From Mogibacterium sp. (GTDB lineage: Bacteria; Bacillota; Clostridia; Peptostreptococcales; Anaerovoracaceae), in assembly GCA_012840975.1 (NCBI GenBank), contig DUVP01000035.1:1-64000 (forward strand): a DNA stretch of 64,000 nucleotides. Direction: 5' to 3'. The position numbers and the translations under genes were made by a program. Position 1 is the stretch's first letter. Each line of letters starts with the position of its first letter. Below the pieces are notes generated by a model, which was not told the DNA's origin, ran no database searches, and worked only from the letters and a program-made list of their open reading frames with translations. Positions 43,761-53,302 of the stretch are shown here, piece by piece.

Positions 43761-45395
43761 TTAACTTTGCTTTCTAAGCTCTGTCTTCTGAATTTTACCG
43801 CTTATGGTCTTAGGCATCTCGGATACAAACTCGATCAGTCTTATCCACTTATATTCTGCCAGCTTATGATTACAGAAGTTCTTGATTTCCAGTTCAAGTT
43901 CAGACGAAGGACTATATTCTGTACCGAGAACAATGACCGCTTTTATCGCCTGACCTCTGAGAGGATCCGGCACTCCGATAACACTGCACTCAGCCACTGC
44001 GGGATGCTCCATCAGTACATTCTCGACTTCATAAGGTCCCACTCTAAAGCCGAAAGTCTTTATAATATCGTCAAAGCGACCGTGGAACCAGTATCGTCCG
44101 TTTTTATCCATATATGCCGCATCACCCGTATGATAAACTCCGTCCCGCCAGACATAATTGTATTGCTCTTCATTATCAAGGTAGCTTGTGAATACTCCCA
44201 GCTGTTTACCTTCTCTTTCCGGAATTACAACGACTTCCCCAATCTCACCGACAGCAACAGGTTCTCCGTATTTTCCGCGAAGTTCAATATTGTAAAGCGG
44301 AGACGGACGTCCCATAGACCCTTCAACGGGCTCACTACCCTTGAAATTTGCCATCAGAAGGGTGGTTTCCGTCTGTCCGTATCCTTCATAAAGCGGAAGC
44401 CCCGTGCTTTTTGTAAACTTACGAAATACCTCGGGGGCCAACATCTCTCCTGCTGTTGTAGCATGTTTGAGAGTAGGCATCGCCGGGATTCCCTTGCGCA
44501 CAAGATAGCGATAAATTGTAGGCGGCGCACAGAAAGAAGTCACGCCATAGCGATTAATAACAGACACTAACTGTTTAGGATCAAAGTTATCAAAGTCATA
44601 TACCATGACCGCACTGCCGACTAGCCACTGTCCGTAAATCTTTCCCCATGAAGCCTTTGCCCAGCCTGTTTCCGCAACAGTAAAATGCAATCCGTCATCT
44701 TCTGCCTGTTGCCAGTATTTTGCAGTCACTATATGAGCAAAAGGATAGGTATGTTCGTGGATTACTCCCTTTGGATAACCTGTGGTTCCCGAGGTGAAGT
44801 ACAGCATCATCGGATCGGTTGCCAGGGTAGGAATACGCTCAAATTCTGCAGATGCATTTTCCATAGCGGTATTCAGATTTTCAAAGCCATCCGCTTTACC
44901 CTGAACGCTCCAAAGTTTAGGATTTACCTTTGTTTCTTCTATCGCTGCAAGAATTTTCTCGGGAACTTCACTCTGTGTGGTACATACAACAGCCTTTATT
45001 CCCGAGTCTTTGATACGATAAACGAAATCACCGACAGTCAGCATATGAGTTGCCGGAATCATCACAGCTCCGAGCTTATGCAATGCAACTGCTGCAAACC
45101 AGTATTCATAATGACGCTTCAGGACCAACATGACCCGGTCACCGCGACCAATACCTTCACTTTTAAAAACATTAGCTATCTGATTGCTGTATTTTTTTAC
45201 ATCACTGAAAGTAAATATTTCTTCTTCACCTTCGACATTGCACCATACGATTGCACGCTTATCAGGTGATTCTTCTGCTGTTTTATCGACAACATCATAA
45301 CCGAAATTAAAATTGTCAGGGTATTCGAATTTTATTTTTTCCAGAATTCCATGATTATCAAAGATTTCTTGACAATATCTTTTATATATACTCAT
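43761..45395 (-). CDS. AMP-forming acyl-CoA synthetase (medium-chain/aromatic type)
   Basis: 544 residues of the adenylate-forming superfamily. ATP-binding motif YFTSGTTGYPKG lies near 190, YEGYGQTE near 337, the hinge region GRFDDIIKTFGFRVGP near 437 and the C-terminal lysine in TISGKIQKTE. The arrangement resembles acetyl/medium-chain acyl-CoA synthetases (ACSM type). Two bases separate its start from the accA stop, so it is the last gene of the fatty-acid operon. It would activate a free fatty or aromatic acid with CoA. Its presence in this operon is unusual. The substrate range cannot be read. Confidence 0.9.
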   Translation of the reverse strand: MSIYKRYCQEIFDNHGILEKIKFEYPDNFNFGYDVVDKTAEESPDKRAIVWCNVEGEEEIFTFSDVKKYSNQIANVFKSEGIGRGDRVMLVLKRHYEYWFAAVALHKLGAVMIPATHMLTVGDFVYRIKDSGIKAVVCTTQSEVPEKILAAIEETKVNPKLWSVQGKADGFENLNTAMENASAEFERIPTLATDPMMLYFTSGTTGYPKGVIHEHTYPFAHIVTAKYWQQAEDDGLHFTVAETGWAKASWGKIYGQWLVGSAVMVYDFDNFDPKQLVSVINRYGVTSFCAPPTIYRYLVRKGIPAMPTLKHATTAGEMLAPEVFRKFTKSTGLPLYEGYGQTETTLLMANFKGSEPVEGSMGRPSPLYNIELRGKYGEPVAVGEIGEVVVIPEREGKQLGVFTSYLDNEEQYNYVWRDGVYHTGDAAYMDKNGRYWFHGRFDDIIKTFGFRVGPYEVENVLMEHPAVAECSVIGVPDPLRGQAIKAVIVLGTEYSPSSELELEIKNFCNHKLAEYKWIRLIEFVSEMPKTISGKIQKTELRKQS

Positions 45396-45397
45396 CC

Positions 45398-46189
45398 TTA
45401 CTCCTTATTGACCGCGCTGACACCAATCTTACGGAATCTTTCATAACGGTTCTGCGTCAGATCAATATCTTTTATAAGTACTTCTAATTCTTCTTTCAAA
45501 AGATCCTGAATGCGATTATAGAATCTTTTTTTCCCGATATCTTTTTCTGAAAGAATTTTCTCAATTACGCCTAAGCTTTTTGCATCTTCTGCAGTCAGCT
45601 TTAGGCTTTCTGCAGCTGTCCTAGCCTGTCCTGCATCTTTCCATAGAATGCTTGCACACCCCTCAGGTGATATAACTGAATATACGGCATTTTGCAGCAT
45701 CCAGACACGGTCCGCAACTGCCAAGGCCAAAGCTCCTCCGCTTCCGCCTTCACCTACAAGAATAGAAATTATAGGAACGCAAAGCGTTGACATTTCCATC
45801 AGATTTTCGGCAATTGCCTGACCCTGACCGCGCTCCTCAGCTCCGACTCCGCAATAAGCTCCTGACGTATCGATAAAACATATAACAGGTCTCCCAAATT
45901 TCTCCGCCTGTTTCATCAAACGTAAAGCTTTACGATAGCCTTCCGGCTGCGGTGCTCCGAAATTTCGAAATGCTCGTTCTCTTGCAGTATGTCCTTTTTC
46001 AATTGCTATAACTGTAACGGGCATCTCACCTAGTCTGGCAATGCCTCCGACAATCGCCGGATCATCTGCATATCGACGATCTCCGTGAAATTCGTAGAAT
46101 CCGGTAAAAATATTTTTTATATAATCAAGCCCTGATGGTCTTTTATTGTTACGGGCAAGTTTTACACGTTCGTATGCTGTATCTTTCAT
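45398..46189 (-). CDS. accA: Acetyl-CoA carboxylase carboxyltransferase subunit alpha
   Basis: 263 residues, slightly shorter than the E. coli protein (about 320) as is usual in Firmicutes. Motifs include IKNIFTGFYEFHGDRRYADD at about 25-44, FGAPQPEGYRKALR, GAYCGVGAEERGQ and LVGEGGSGGALALA. With AccD it transfers the carboxyl group from biotin to acetyl-CoA. The start overlaps the accD stop by 4 bp (ATGA). Confidence 0.96.
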   Translation of the reverse strand: MKDTAYERVKLARNNKRPSGLDYIKNIFTGFYEFHGDRRYADDPAIVGGIARLGEMPVTVIAIEKGHTARERAFRNFGAPQPEGYRKALRLMKQAEKFGRPVICFIDTSGAYCGVGAEERGQGQAIAENLMEMSTLCVPIISILVGEGGSGGALALAVADRVWMLQNAVYSVISPEGCASILWKDAGQARTAAESLKLTAEDAKSLGVIEKILSEKDIGKKRFYNRIQDLLKEELEVLIKDIDLTQNRYERFRKIGVSAVNKE

Positions 46190-47046
46190 AAATCCGCCCT
46201 CCAGTCGTGCATTTTCAGAATCTCTGTCAGATATGTCTTTTGCTTATCCCGCTGTACAATACTGTCGATAAATCCATGCTCTAAGACAAACTCCGACCGT
46301 TGGAATCCTTTTGGAAGAGATTTTTTCGTAGTTTGTTCAATTACTCTTCTGCCGGCAAAGCCTACCATCGCTCCCGGTTCAGCCAAAGTAATATCGGCTT
46401 CCATCGCAAAGCTGGCGGTTACTCCTCCTGTTGTCGGATCCGTCAACACAGCGATATATAAAAGTCCGGCATCGCTATGGCGTTTGACTGCCGCACTTGT
46501 TTTTGCCATCTGCATCAAAGACAGGAGTCCTTCCTGCATACGGGCTCCGCCCGATACGGTAAATCCGACCATAGGCAGACGATGCTGAACTGCATATTCG
46601 AAAAGCAAAGTTATCTTCTCTCCCACAGCAGTTCCCATACTTCCCATCATAAAATACGGTTCCATAACGAAAAGACAACACTTCTGACCACCTATCGTCG
46701 CTGTTCCGCAAACAACTGCTTCCACTTCACCGCTTGCAGTTCGGACAGTTTCTATCTTCTCCTTATATCCCGGAAAATTCAGCGGATTGTCCGATTTCAT
46801 ATTTGAATACATTTCGCGAAAACTGCCTTCGTCCGCAATCATCCTGATCCTCTGACGTGCCTTCATTCGGAAATGATATCCGCAATTACACACAAGGTCG
46901 TTTGACCATAGGCGACTCAAAGGAATATCCTTGCGACAGTTAGGGCAGGTTTTTTCCGGTTCGCCGGCATCGCGCTGTACAGGGGCCGCAGTACGTCCGC
47001 CTTCTTCCAGTTTGTTTTTCGGTTTTAAAAACTTTATCAGTGCCAT
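46186..47046 (-). CDS. accD: Acetyl-CoA carboxylase carboxyltransferase subunit beta
   Basis: 286 residues from the ATG at 47046; the GTG nine bases upstream overlaps the ribosome site AGGTGAT. The N-terminal zinc ribbon is CPNCRKDIPLSRLW with CNCGYH, then TVSGGARMQEGLLSLMQMAK and PTTGGVTASFAMEADI form the carboxyltransferase core. It pairs with AccA. Five bases separate it from accC. Confidence 0.96.
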   Translation of the reverse strand: MALIKFLKPKNKLEEGGRTAAPVQRDAGEPEKTCPNCRKDIPLSRLWSNDLVCNCGYHFRMKARQRIRMIADEGSFREMYSNMKSDNPLNFPGYKEKIETVRTASGEVEAVVCGTATIGGQKCCLFVMEPYFMMGSMGTAVGEKITLLFEYAVQHRLPMVGFTVSGGARMQEGLLSLMQMAKTSAAVKRHSDAGLLYIAVLTDPTTGGVTASFAMEADITLAEPGAMVGFAGRRVIEQTTKKSLPKGFQRSEFVLEHGFIDSIVQRDKQKTYLTEILKMHDWRADL

Positions 47047-47051
47047 ACTAA

Positions 47052-48359
47052 TCACCTATTTCCCATAAAAGTTAAATCATAATCTCCGGATGTAAAACGT
47101 TCATCTTCAACTATGCGAAGCTGTTCCTCGATATTTGTAGATACCCCGTCTATAACCAGCTCACATAGAGCCGCACGCATTTTCCTTAAAGTTTCTTCTC
47201 TGGATTTGGCGTGCACAATCAGTTTGCCAAGCAAAGAATCGTAATATGGCGAAACAACCGTACCTTTTATCAGGCAAGTATCGAAACGGACGGACGGTCC
47301 TCCCGGGACATGGATCATATTCAAAGTTCCGCAGTTTCCGGCATTGATACGACACTCAATTGCCGATCCCTCCATCCTGATATCTCCCTGCGTAAAGTTA
47401 AGAGGAACTCCTGCAGCAATACGAATCTGCCACTTCACTAAATCAATACCTGTAAGCATTTCCGTAACGCAATGTTCAACCTGTAAACGGATATTCATTT
47501 CCATAAACCAGAAGTTTCCTTCAGGGTCGACCAAAAACTCAAGAGTGCCTGCTCCTATATATCCGATTTTCTTCACGGCTTCTACCGCAAGTTCCATAAT
47601 CTTTTTTCTCTGCTCATCATTCACAGCAGGAGAAGGAGTCTCTTCTATAAGCTTCTGATTTCTCCTTTGCAAAGAGCAGTCACGATCTCCGAGGCAGACT
47701 GCATTTCCATACTCATCCGCAAGGATCTGCAATTCCACGTGCCTGGCCGGGAAGATATATTTTTCAAGATATACGCTTCCGTCACCAAAAGCACTGAGCG
47801 CTTCGGTCGTCGCCTGATGGTAGGCATCGTCCAGTTCATCTATCGAGTGGATCAGCCTTATACCTCTTCCGCCGCCGCCTGCACATGCTTTAAGCATGAC
47901 CGGATATCCGATTTCTTCGGCTGCCTTTCTGGCCTCATCCAGAGAAGGCAATGCTTTTGTACCCGGAATCACTGTCAATCCCGCCTCGCTCATAAGCTCC
48001 TTCAAGACTGCCTTATCGCTTAACTGCTCCATGCTCTCCGGCTCGGCTCCTATAAACACCAATCCGTTTTTTCTACACAACCTTGCAAAATGTGCGTTTT
48101 CGGAAAGGAATCCGTAACCCGGATGAATAGCCTGAGCTCCCGCCAGAATTGCAGTGTTTATTATTTGATTTTCATTCAGATAGCTTTCCGAAGCTTCAGG
48201 GCCGCCAATACAATAGCTCTGGTCTGCCAATGCCACATGCAGAGCATTCCTGTCCACCTCAGAGTAGACAGCCACTGTAGCAACGCCCATCTCCTTGCAA
48301 GCTCTTATAATTCGAACCGCAATTTCGCCACGGTTAGCAATCAGTATTTTTGAAAACAT
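47052..48359 (-). CDS. accC: Biotin carboxylase (acetyl-CoA carboxylase subunit)
   Basis: 435 residues of ATP-grasp fold. The start FSKILIANRGEIAVRIIRAC, MLKACAGGGGRGIRL near 155, EKYIFPARHVELQILAD near 195 and EMNIRLQVEHCVTE near 282 are all typical. It carboxylates the biotin of AccB with bicarbonate and ATP. The usual NxRxQVEH reads NIRLQVEH, the standard form. Slightly shorter than the 447-455 of most bacteria. Three bases after it comes the accD region; fabZ precedes it. Confidence 0.96.
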   Translation of the reverse strand: MFSKILIANRGEIAVRIIRACKEMGVATVAVYSEVDRNALHVALADQSYCIGGPEASESYLNENQIINTAILAGAQAIHPGYGFLSENAHFARLCRKNGLVFIGAEPESMEQLSDKAVLKELMSEAGLTVIPGTKALPSLDEARKAAEEIGYPVMLKACAGGGGRGIRLIHSIDELDDAYHQATTEALSAFGDGSVYLEKYIFPARHVELQILADEYGNAVCLGDRDCSLQRRNQKLIEETPSPAVNDEQRKKIMELAVEAVKKIGYIGAGTLEFLVDPEGNFWFMEMNIRLQVEHCVTEMLTGIDLVKWQIRIAAGVPLNFTQGDIRMEGSAIECRINAGNCGTLNMIHVPGGPSVRFDTCLIKGTVVSPYYDSLLGKLIVHAKSREETLRKMRAALCELVIDGVSTNIEEQLRIVEDERFTSGDYDLTFMGNR

Positions 48360-48362
48360 ATT

Positions 48363-48779
48363 CTAATCTCCTGTAATAGCAAAGGAAAATTCAGCACTTA
48401 CGCAAAGTCTTCCGTCAACTGTTACTTTACCCTCTGCAAAATAGAAAGGATGCTTTGCACGCTTGATATAACACTGAGTTTCCACTGTGTCCCCCGGCTT
48501 TACCGGAGAGCGGAATTTCACGTTATTCAGACCGGTATAAACTGCCAGTTTTCCTTCAGTCATTTCATCCTTCATCAGTACAGCTGCGGACTGAGCAAGA
48601 ATCTCGCACAGAATCACGCCCGGCACGATCGGTTTTCCCGGAAAATGACCTCTCAGGAAAAACTCATCGCCACGAACATGATATCTCCCTACAGCTATAC
48701 CATCTTTACTCTCCAGCTCGTCAAGCAGGAGCATATCGTCTCTGTGAGGCAGCACTTTCTTTATTTCTTCTCTATTCAT
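48363..48779 (-). CDS. fabZ: 3-hydroxyacyl-ACP dehydratase
   Basis: 138 residues. The hot-dog active-site segment GHFPGKPIVPGVILCEILAQ carries the catalytic histidine and glutamate. N-terminal LPHRDDMLLLDEL is the family signature. FabZ removes water from 3-hydroxyacyl-ACP. It lies between accB and accC with 3-4 bp gaps. No fabA/fabM/fabN isomerase is seen, so unsaturated-fatty-acid synthesis cannot be judged here. Confidence 0.95.
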   Translation of the reverse strand: MNREEIKKVLPHRDDMLLLDELESKDGIAVGRYHVRGDEFFLRGHFPGKPIVPGVILCEILAQSAAVLMKDEMTEGKLAVYTGLNNVKFRSPVKPGDTVETQCYIKRAKHPFYFAEGKVTVDGRLCVSAEFSFAITGD

Positions 48780-48783
48780 GATC

Positions 48784-49206
48784 CTACCTCTTGATTCTGA
48801 ACAGCTCCGTACCGTACTCCACTATCTGACCGTTTGTAACGCAGACTTCAGAGATAACACCGTCTTCTTCAGCTGTAATTTCGTTCATGAGCTTCATTGC
48901 CTCTATTATGCAGAGAACCTGACCCTTCTTCACGCTGTCGCCGACAGATACATAAGGATCTGCGTTTTCGGCAGGAGATGCATAAAACACACCGACAATC
49001 GGAGAATTTACGCTTATATAATCTTTTTCTTCCTGTACAGCCGGCGTATCTACCGCTGTATCAGGAACAGAGTAGACCACTTCCGGACCTGCCACCGAAA
49101 CAGAGCGTTCAAGTCTGACTTTCGTCTTATCATCTGTAATCTCAAGTCCGGTAAGGCCAAGTTCATTCATCAGTTCAGCATATTTGCGAATATCTGTCTC
49201 TTTCAT
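48784..49206 (-). CDS. accB: Biotin carboxyl carrier protein
   Basis: 140 residues from the ATG at 49206, with AAAGGTG upstream. The C-terminal biotinyl domain has the biotin site EAMKLMNEI preceded by VLCI, and a Pro/Val-rich linker joins it to the N-terminal region. The biotin lysine lies near residue 107. It carries CO2 between AccC and AccAD. Four bases separate it from fabF and from fabZ. Confidence 0.96.
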   Translation of the reverse strand: MKETDIRKYAELMNELGLTGLEITDDKTKVRLERSVSVAGPEVVYSVPDTAVDTPAVQEEKDYISVNSPIVGVFYASPAENADPYVSVGDSVKKGQVLCIIEAMKLMNEITAEEDGVISEVCVTNGQIVEYGTELFRIKR

Positions 49207-49210
49207 TTGA

Positions 49211-50449
49211 TTACACCTTTCTAAAAGCAATGCAGGCGTTGTGGCCGCCGAATCCCAGCGAATTCGAGAGTGCTAATGTTATGTCTGCCTCAACTGCAGT
49301 ATTAGGCACACAATTCAAATCGCATTCCTCGTCCTGCTCATTCAAATTGATTGTTGGCGGGATTACGCCCTCGTTCAGAGCAAAAATGCAAGCCAAAGCC
49401 TCTATCGCTCCCGCACCACCAAGCATATGCCCGGTCATGGATTTTGTAGAACTTACATAGGATTCTTTAGCTTTTTCTACTCCCAGTGCTTTTTTAATAG
49501 CTTCCGTCTCTATAACATCGTTCATAGGAGTACCGGTTCCGTGAGCATTGACATATACAACATCGCTCTCTGTATATCCGGCTTCACGCATAGCCTCAAG
49601 CATCGCCTGTGCCGCACCGCGAGCCTCAGGATGAGGAGCCGTAACATGATAAGCGTCACATGTAGAACCGTAGCCGCATACTTCTCCGTAGATTTTTGCT
49701 CCGCGGGCTTTTGCATGCTCATATTCCTCAAGAATAAAAGCAACAGCACCTTCTCCTATGACAAAGCCCCCTCTTCTCTTATCGAAAGGCAAAGATGCTT
49801 CATCAGGATTTTCCGAAACGGACAGAGCCTGCATGTTTACAAAGCCGGCAATTGCAGACGGCACGATAGCAGCCTCAGAACCGCCGGTTATTACTGCATC
49901 AGCATATCCGTGACGAACAAGGCGCAGAGCTTCTCCTATAGCATTTGAGCCTGAAGCACATGCTGTTACGGCCGGTATGGCGGAATTGCGACAATCGTGT
50001 TTAATAGCAATCATGCCTGCTGCCATATTTCCGATCATCATCGGTACAAACAGAGGAGAAACTCGACGAGGTCCTCTTTCCATAAGTTTTGTATGTTCCA
50101 CTTCAAACGTACTTATACCGCCTATTCCCGTACCGAATATTACTCCGAAACGTTCAGGTTCTACACTGCCTTGTACTCCGCTTTCCTCTACCGCCTGCTG
50201 TGCGGCAGCAACGGCAAACTGCGCGTAACGGTCGGTTCTGAGCACTTCATTAATTTCCAGGTATTCCTGCGGATCAAAACCTTTAACTTCCGCTCCTAAC
50301 TTTGCCTTGAATTTCTCAGTATCAAAAAGTGTAATAGGTCCAATGCCGTTTTTGCCGTTTTTCATGCCTTCCCAGGTTTCGGCCACATTGTTCCCCAGCG
50401 GGGTGATTGCGCCGATACCTGTAACAACAACTCTTCTATTTTCACTCAT
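49211..50449 (-). CDS. fabF: 3-oxoacyl-ACP synthase II
   Basis: 412 residues from the ATG at 50449 with AAGGAG upstream. Catalytic Cys in TACASGSNAIGEA, His in NAHGTGTPMND and His in NSLGFGGHNA form the condensing-enzyme triad. RVVVTGIGAITPLGN is the family start. FabF extends acyl-ACP with malonyl-ACP. It is the only condensing enzyme in this operon; fabH, which starts chains, is not present in the window. Confidence 0.96.
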   Translation of the reverse strand: MSENRRVVVTGIGAITPLGNNVAETWEGMKNGKNGIGPITLFDTEKFKAKLGAEVKGFDPQEYLEINEVLRTDRYAQFAVAAAQQAVEESGVQGSVEPERFGVIFGTGIGGISTFEVEHTKLMERGPRRVSPLFVPMMIGNMAAGMIAIKHDCRNSAIPAVTACASGSNAIGEALRLVRHGYADAVITGGSEAAIVPSAIAGFVNMQALSVSENPDEASLPFDKRRGGFVIGEGAVAFILEEYEHAKARGAKIYGEVCGYGSTCDAYHVTAPHPEARGAAQAMLEAMREAGYTESDVVYVNAHGTGTPMNDVIETEAIKKALGVEKAKESYVSSTKSMTGHMLGGAGAIEALACIFALNEGVIPPTINLNEQDEECDLNCVPNTAVEADITLALSNSLGFGGHNACIAFRKV

Positions 50450-50471
50450 AATTTTCTCCTTATATAGCTGA

Positions 50472-51200
50472 TTACATAGCGAGGCCGCCGTCAACGCGGA
50501 GAACCTCACCGGTTATATACTTTGCATTAACCAGATACACCACTGCTTCTGCTACATCGTCAGTTTCTCCCATTGTCCCGAGCGGAATCATTTTGAGAAG
50601 ATCATTATTCGCCTGACTTTCAGTCATATCGGTTTTGATAAAGCCCGGAGCAATTGCGTTGCAGCGAACACCTCTCGGTGCAAGTTCTTTGGCAACAGCT
50701 TTAGTCAGACCTATAAGGCCTGCCTTAGATGCTGAGTAGTTGCTCTGTCCTGCGTTGCCCATCATGCCTGAAATAGAACTCATATTGATAATGCAGCCTT
50801 CACGATTGCGGATAAACAAACCTGTGCACTGACGAATCATATTGAATGCTCCCTTGAGGTTTGTGTCCATTACCGCGTCATAATCCTCTTCTTTCATCAT
50901 AGCCAGCAAGCCATCCCGGGTTATACCGGCATTGTTTATAAGAATGTGTACTGTTCCGAAATCATCTTTTATTTTTGAAACTGTTTCCTTTGCAGCGGAA
51001 AAATCCGCAACATTGCACTGATACGCTTTAGCTTCAACTTTGTATTCCTCTTTACACTTAATACAAACCTTTTCGGCGGCTTCAGCATTGCCTGCATAGA
51101 TCACAGCTACATTTACACCCTCAGACGCGAGTTTATATACAATGGCTTCTCCGATTCCTCGAGAGCCTCCTGTAATAATTGCATTTTTCCCTTTTAACAT
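50472..51200 (-). CDS. fabG: 3-oxoacyl-ACP reductase
   Basis: 242 residues, short-chain dehydrogenase. Cofactor motif TGGSRGIGEA near 10-19, NNAGITRDG near 86, and the Ser-Tyr-Lys triad in INMSSISGMMGNAGQSNYSA, with Lys two residues after it. It reduces 3-oxoacyl-ACP with NADPH. It overlaps fabD by 7 bp and lies 22 bp before fabF. Confidence 0.96.
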   Translation of the reverse strand: MLKGKNAIITGGSRGIGEAIVYKLASEGVNVAVIYAGNAEAAEKVCIKCKEEYKVEAKAYQCNVADFSAAKETVSKIKDDFGTVHILINNAGITRDGLLAMMKEEDYDAVMDTNLKGAFNMIRQCTGLFIRNREGCIINMSSISGMMGNAGQSNYSASKAGLIGLTKAVAKELAPRGVRCNAIAPGFIKTDMTESQANNDLLKMIPLGTMGETDDVAEAVVYLVNAKYITGEVLRVDGGLAM

Positions 51201-52093
51201 TCCTCAACCTCCGCTAAATATTCATCGAATGTCACAGCCTTAACATCTGTGCTGATCTTCTTAATCATATTTGTCAGAGTCCTGCCGGGGCCAATCTCTA
51301 TAAAAGTATCCACACCGCCTGCAATCATATTGCGGATGATTTTTTCCCACTGTACAGGACTGCAGATTTGTCCGGAAAGCAGCTCAGTAACATTTTCTCC
51401 GTACGGTTCAGCCGTCATATTGGAAAAGAGTGTGATTGCTCTTTCCTTTACTTCCGCTTTCTTCAGCTCTTCTTCAAAAGCCTCTGATGCTTCTTTCATA
51501 AACGGTGAGTGAAAAGCTCCCTTTACCTTCAAAGGAATAGCTCTGCCGCCCGCTTCTTTTACATCTTTCAGGAAAGCCGACATCTGTGATGACAGACCGG
51601 AAACCGTAATCTGTCCCGGGCAGTTGAAATTTACAGCATACACATCAGTATATTTGCTGCATACTTCCTCTACCTGAGCCGGAGTAAGTCTGAGAACTGC
51701 AGCCATAGAAGTGTCGAATTTCTCCGCCTCGCGCTGCATCAGCTCTCCGCGCCTGCAAACCAGGCTGAAACCGGTTTCCTTATCAAATGTACCGCTGACT
51801 GTTGCAGCAACAACTTCACCAAGGGAAAATCCGGCAACCATATCAGGAACAACACCTTTTTCCTGCAAGACATCGGTCGCAGCCAGTTCCATTGCAAAAA
51901 GACACGGTTGTGTATTCTTCGTTTCCTTCAGCTCATCTTCCGTGCCTTCAAAGCACTGGACAGAAGTCCCCGGCCGAATTCCATCACATAATTCAAAAAC
52001 TTTTCTTGCGACCTCATATTTCTCGTACAGGTCTTTCCCCATCCCAGGATACTGGTCGCCCTGACCTGAAAAAACAAAAGCTATTTTACCCAC
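51194..52093 (-). CDS. fabD: Malonyl-CoA:ACP transacylase
   Basis: 299 residues. FSGQGDQYPGMGKDLYE near the start, the nucleophile in GFSLGEVVAA and the histidine in KGAFHSPFM are visible. FabD loads malonate onto the acyl carrier protein. It overlaps fabK by 13 bp and fabG by 7 bp, so the three genes are translationally coupled. Confidence 0.96.
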   Translation of the reverse strand: MGKIAFVFSGQGDQYPGMGKDLYEKYEVARKVFELCDGIRPGTSVQCFEGTEDELKETKNTQPCLFAMELAATDVLQEKGVVPDMVAGFSLGEVVAATVSGTFDKETGFSLVCRRGELMQREAEKFDTSMAAVLRLTPAQVEEVCSKYTDVYAVNFNCPGQITVSGLSSQMSAFLKDVKEAGGRAIPLKVKGAFHSPFMKEASEAFEEELKKAEVKERAITLFSNMTAEPYGENVTELLSGQICSPVQWEKIIRNMIAGGVDTFIEIGPGRTLTNMIKKISTDVKAVTFDEYLAEVEEC

Positions 52094-53025
52094 TCTGGCG
52101 CCCTCAATAGAATCTCTTCTGCCTCTTCAATAACTTCCTTTACAATCTCAGCAGCCGGCTGTTCTTGCTTAACCATGCCGGCACTTTGTCCGGAAAGAAA
52201 ACAACCCTTAACGTTATCGCCTTCCTGAACAGCCAGACGCAAAGCTCCGGTTCCCAGTTCTTCCAGTTCGTCATCCGGCATGCCGCCGTATTCCGCCTTG
52301 GAATAGTCTCTTGAGAACTGTGTCCTGAGACTACGCACAGGATGTCCCAGACGTTTACCTGTTACCATCGTGCAAAGATCGCCGGCTTTAATTATCTTTT
52401 CTTTATATACAGGGTGAATATTGCATTCATCCGCACTGAGGAAACGGGTTCCCATCTGAATACCCTGAGCACCGAGCATAAAAGCCGCTGCGACTCCTCT
52501 GCCGTCTGCAATACCTCCTGCTGCAATTACCGGTAAATCGGTAGCATCACAAACTTGAGGAACAATGACCATAGTTGTAAGCTCGCCTACATGTCCGCCG
52601 GCTTCTCCGCCTTCCGCAATCAGAGCGGATGCACCGATTCGTGTCATAAGCTTTGCCATTCCTACGGAAGCAACTACCGGAATTACCTTTATTCCGGCTT
52701 CCAGCCAGGCCTTCATGTATTTGGACGGATTACCCGCACCGGTACTTACAACTTCAATTTTTTCTTCTATAACCAATTCAGCCACTTCATCCGCAAAAGG
52801 ACTCAGCAGCATAATATTTACGCCAATAGGTTTATCGGTGATATTTCTGGCAATTTCGATCTGCTCTTTTACATAGCCGGCCGGAGCATTTCCTGCTCCG
52901 ATAAAACCGAGGCCGCCGCCATTTGACACGGCTGCGGCCAGCTTACCGTCTGCAATCCAAGCCATACCACCCTGAAAGACCGGATATTCAATACCCAGCA
53001 TCTCGCAAATAGATGACTTAAGCAT
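52081..53025 (-). CDS. fabK: Enoyl-ACP reductase II (FMN-dependent)
   Basis: 314 residues from the ATG at 53025, four bases after the acpP stop; the longer form would overlap acpP. The family start LGIEYPVFQGGMAWIADG is clear, with AEGGEAGGHVG and AAGGIADGRGVAAAFMLGAQ. This flavoprotein replaces FabI, as in streptococci and clostridia, and reduces enoyl-ACP with NADH or NADPH. Nitronate monooxygenases share the fold, but the operon fixes the role. Confidence 0.95.
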   Translation of the reverse strand: MLKSSICEMLGIEYPVFQGGMAWIADGKLAAAVSNGGGLGFIGAGNAPAGYVKEQIEIARNITDKPIGVNIMLLSPFADEVAELVIEEKIEVVSTGAGNPSKYMKAWLEAGIKVIPVVASVGMAKLMTRIGASALIAEGGEAGGHVGELTTMVIVPQVCDATDLPVIAAGGIADGRGVAAAFMLGAQGIQMGTRFLSADECNIHPVYKEKIIKAGDLCTMVTGKRLGHPVRSLRTQFSRDYSKAEYGGMPDDELEELGTGALRLAVQEGDNVKGCFLSGQSAGMVKQEQPAAEIVKEVIEEAEEILLRAPEWVK

Positions 53026-53029
53026 GGCT

Positions 53030-53251
53030 CTAACCCTGCTTACTCTGGATAAATTTGTCCAGCTCATCTACAGTTTCTATCTTCTGATCAAGTTCGATTT
53101 CCATATCGATTTCATCTTCAAGATTCATGATAAGCTCTACTGTATCAAGAGAGTCTATACCAAGATCAGCGAACTTGCTTTCAGGCTTTACATCAGCAAC
53201 ATCACAACCTGTACGTTCTGAAACGATTTTTGCTATAACATCAAAATACAT
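53030..53251 (-). CDS. acpP: Acyl carrier protein
   Basis: 73 residues, highly acidic. The phosphopantetheine serine is in [13 protein letters not shown] (Ser33). It carries the growing acyl chain. As the first gene of the operon it has GGGAGGC before the ATG. The 190-bp region upstream contains a dyad at 53303 and, farther back, the terminator of the phosphoesterase gene. Confidence 0.96.
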   Translation of the reverse strand: MYFDVIAKIVSERTGCDVADVKPESKFADLGIDSLDTVELIMNLEDEIDMEIELDQKIETVDELDKFIQSKQG

Positions 53252-53302
53252 AATAAAATGCCTCCCAAAAATTATTTTTCAAACAGTTCTAACCCATTTG
53301 CT

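Noticed and set aside
43767-44570. 267-codon plus-strand ORF opposite the acyl-CoA ligase
   Set aside because: Antisense shadow of a conserved adenylate-forming enzyme. The terminator at 43635-43679 lies before it, not after it, so it gives no support.
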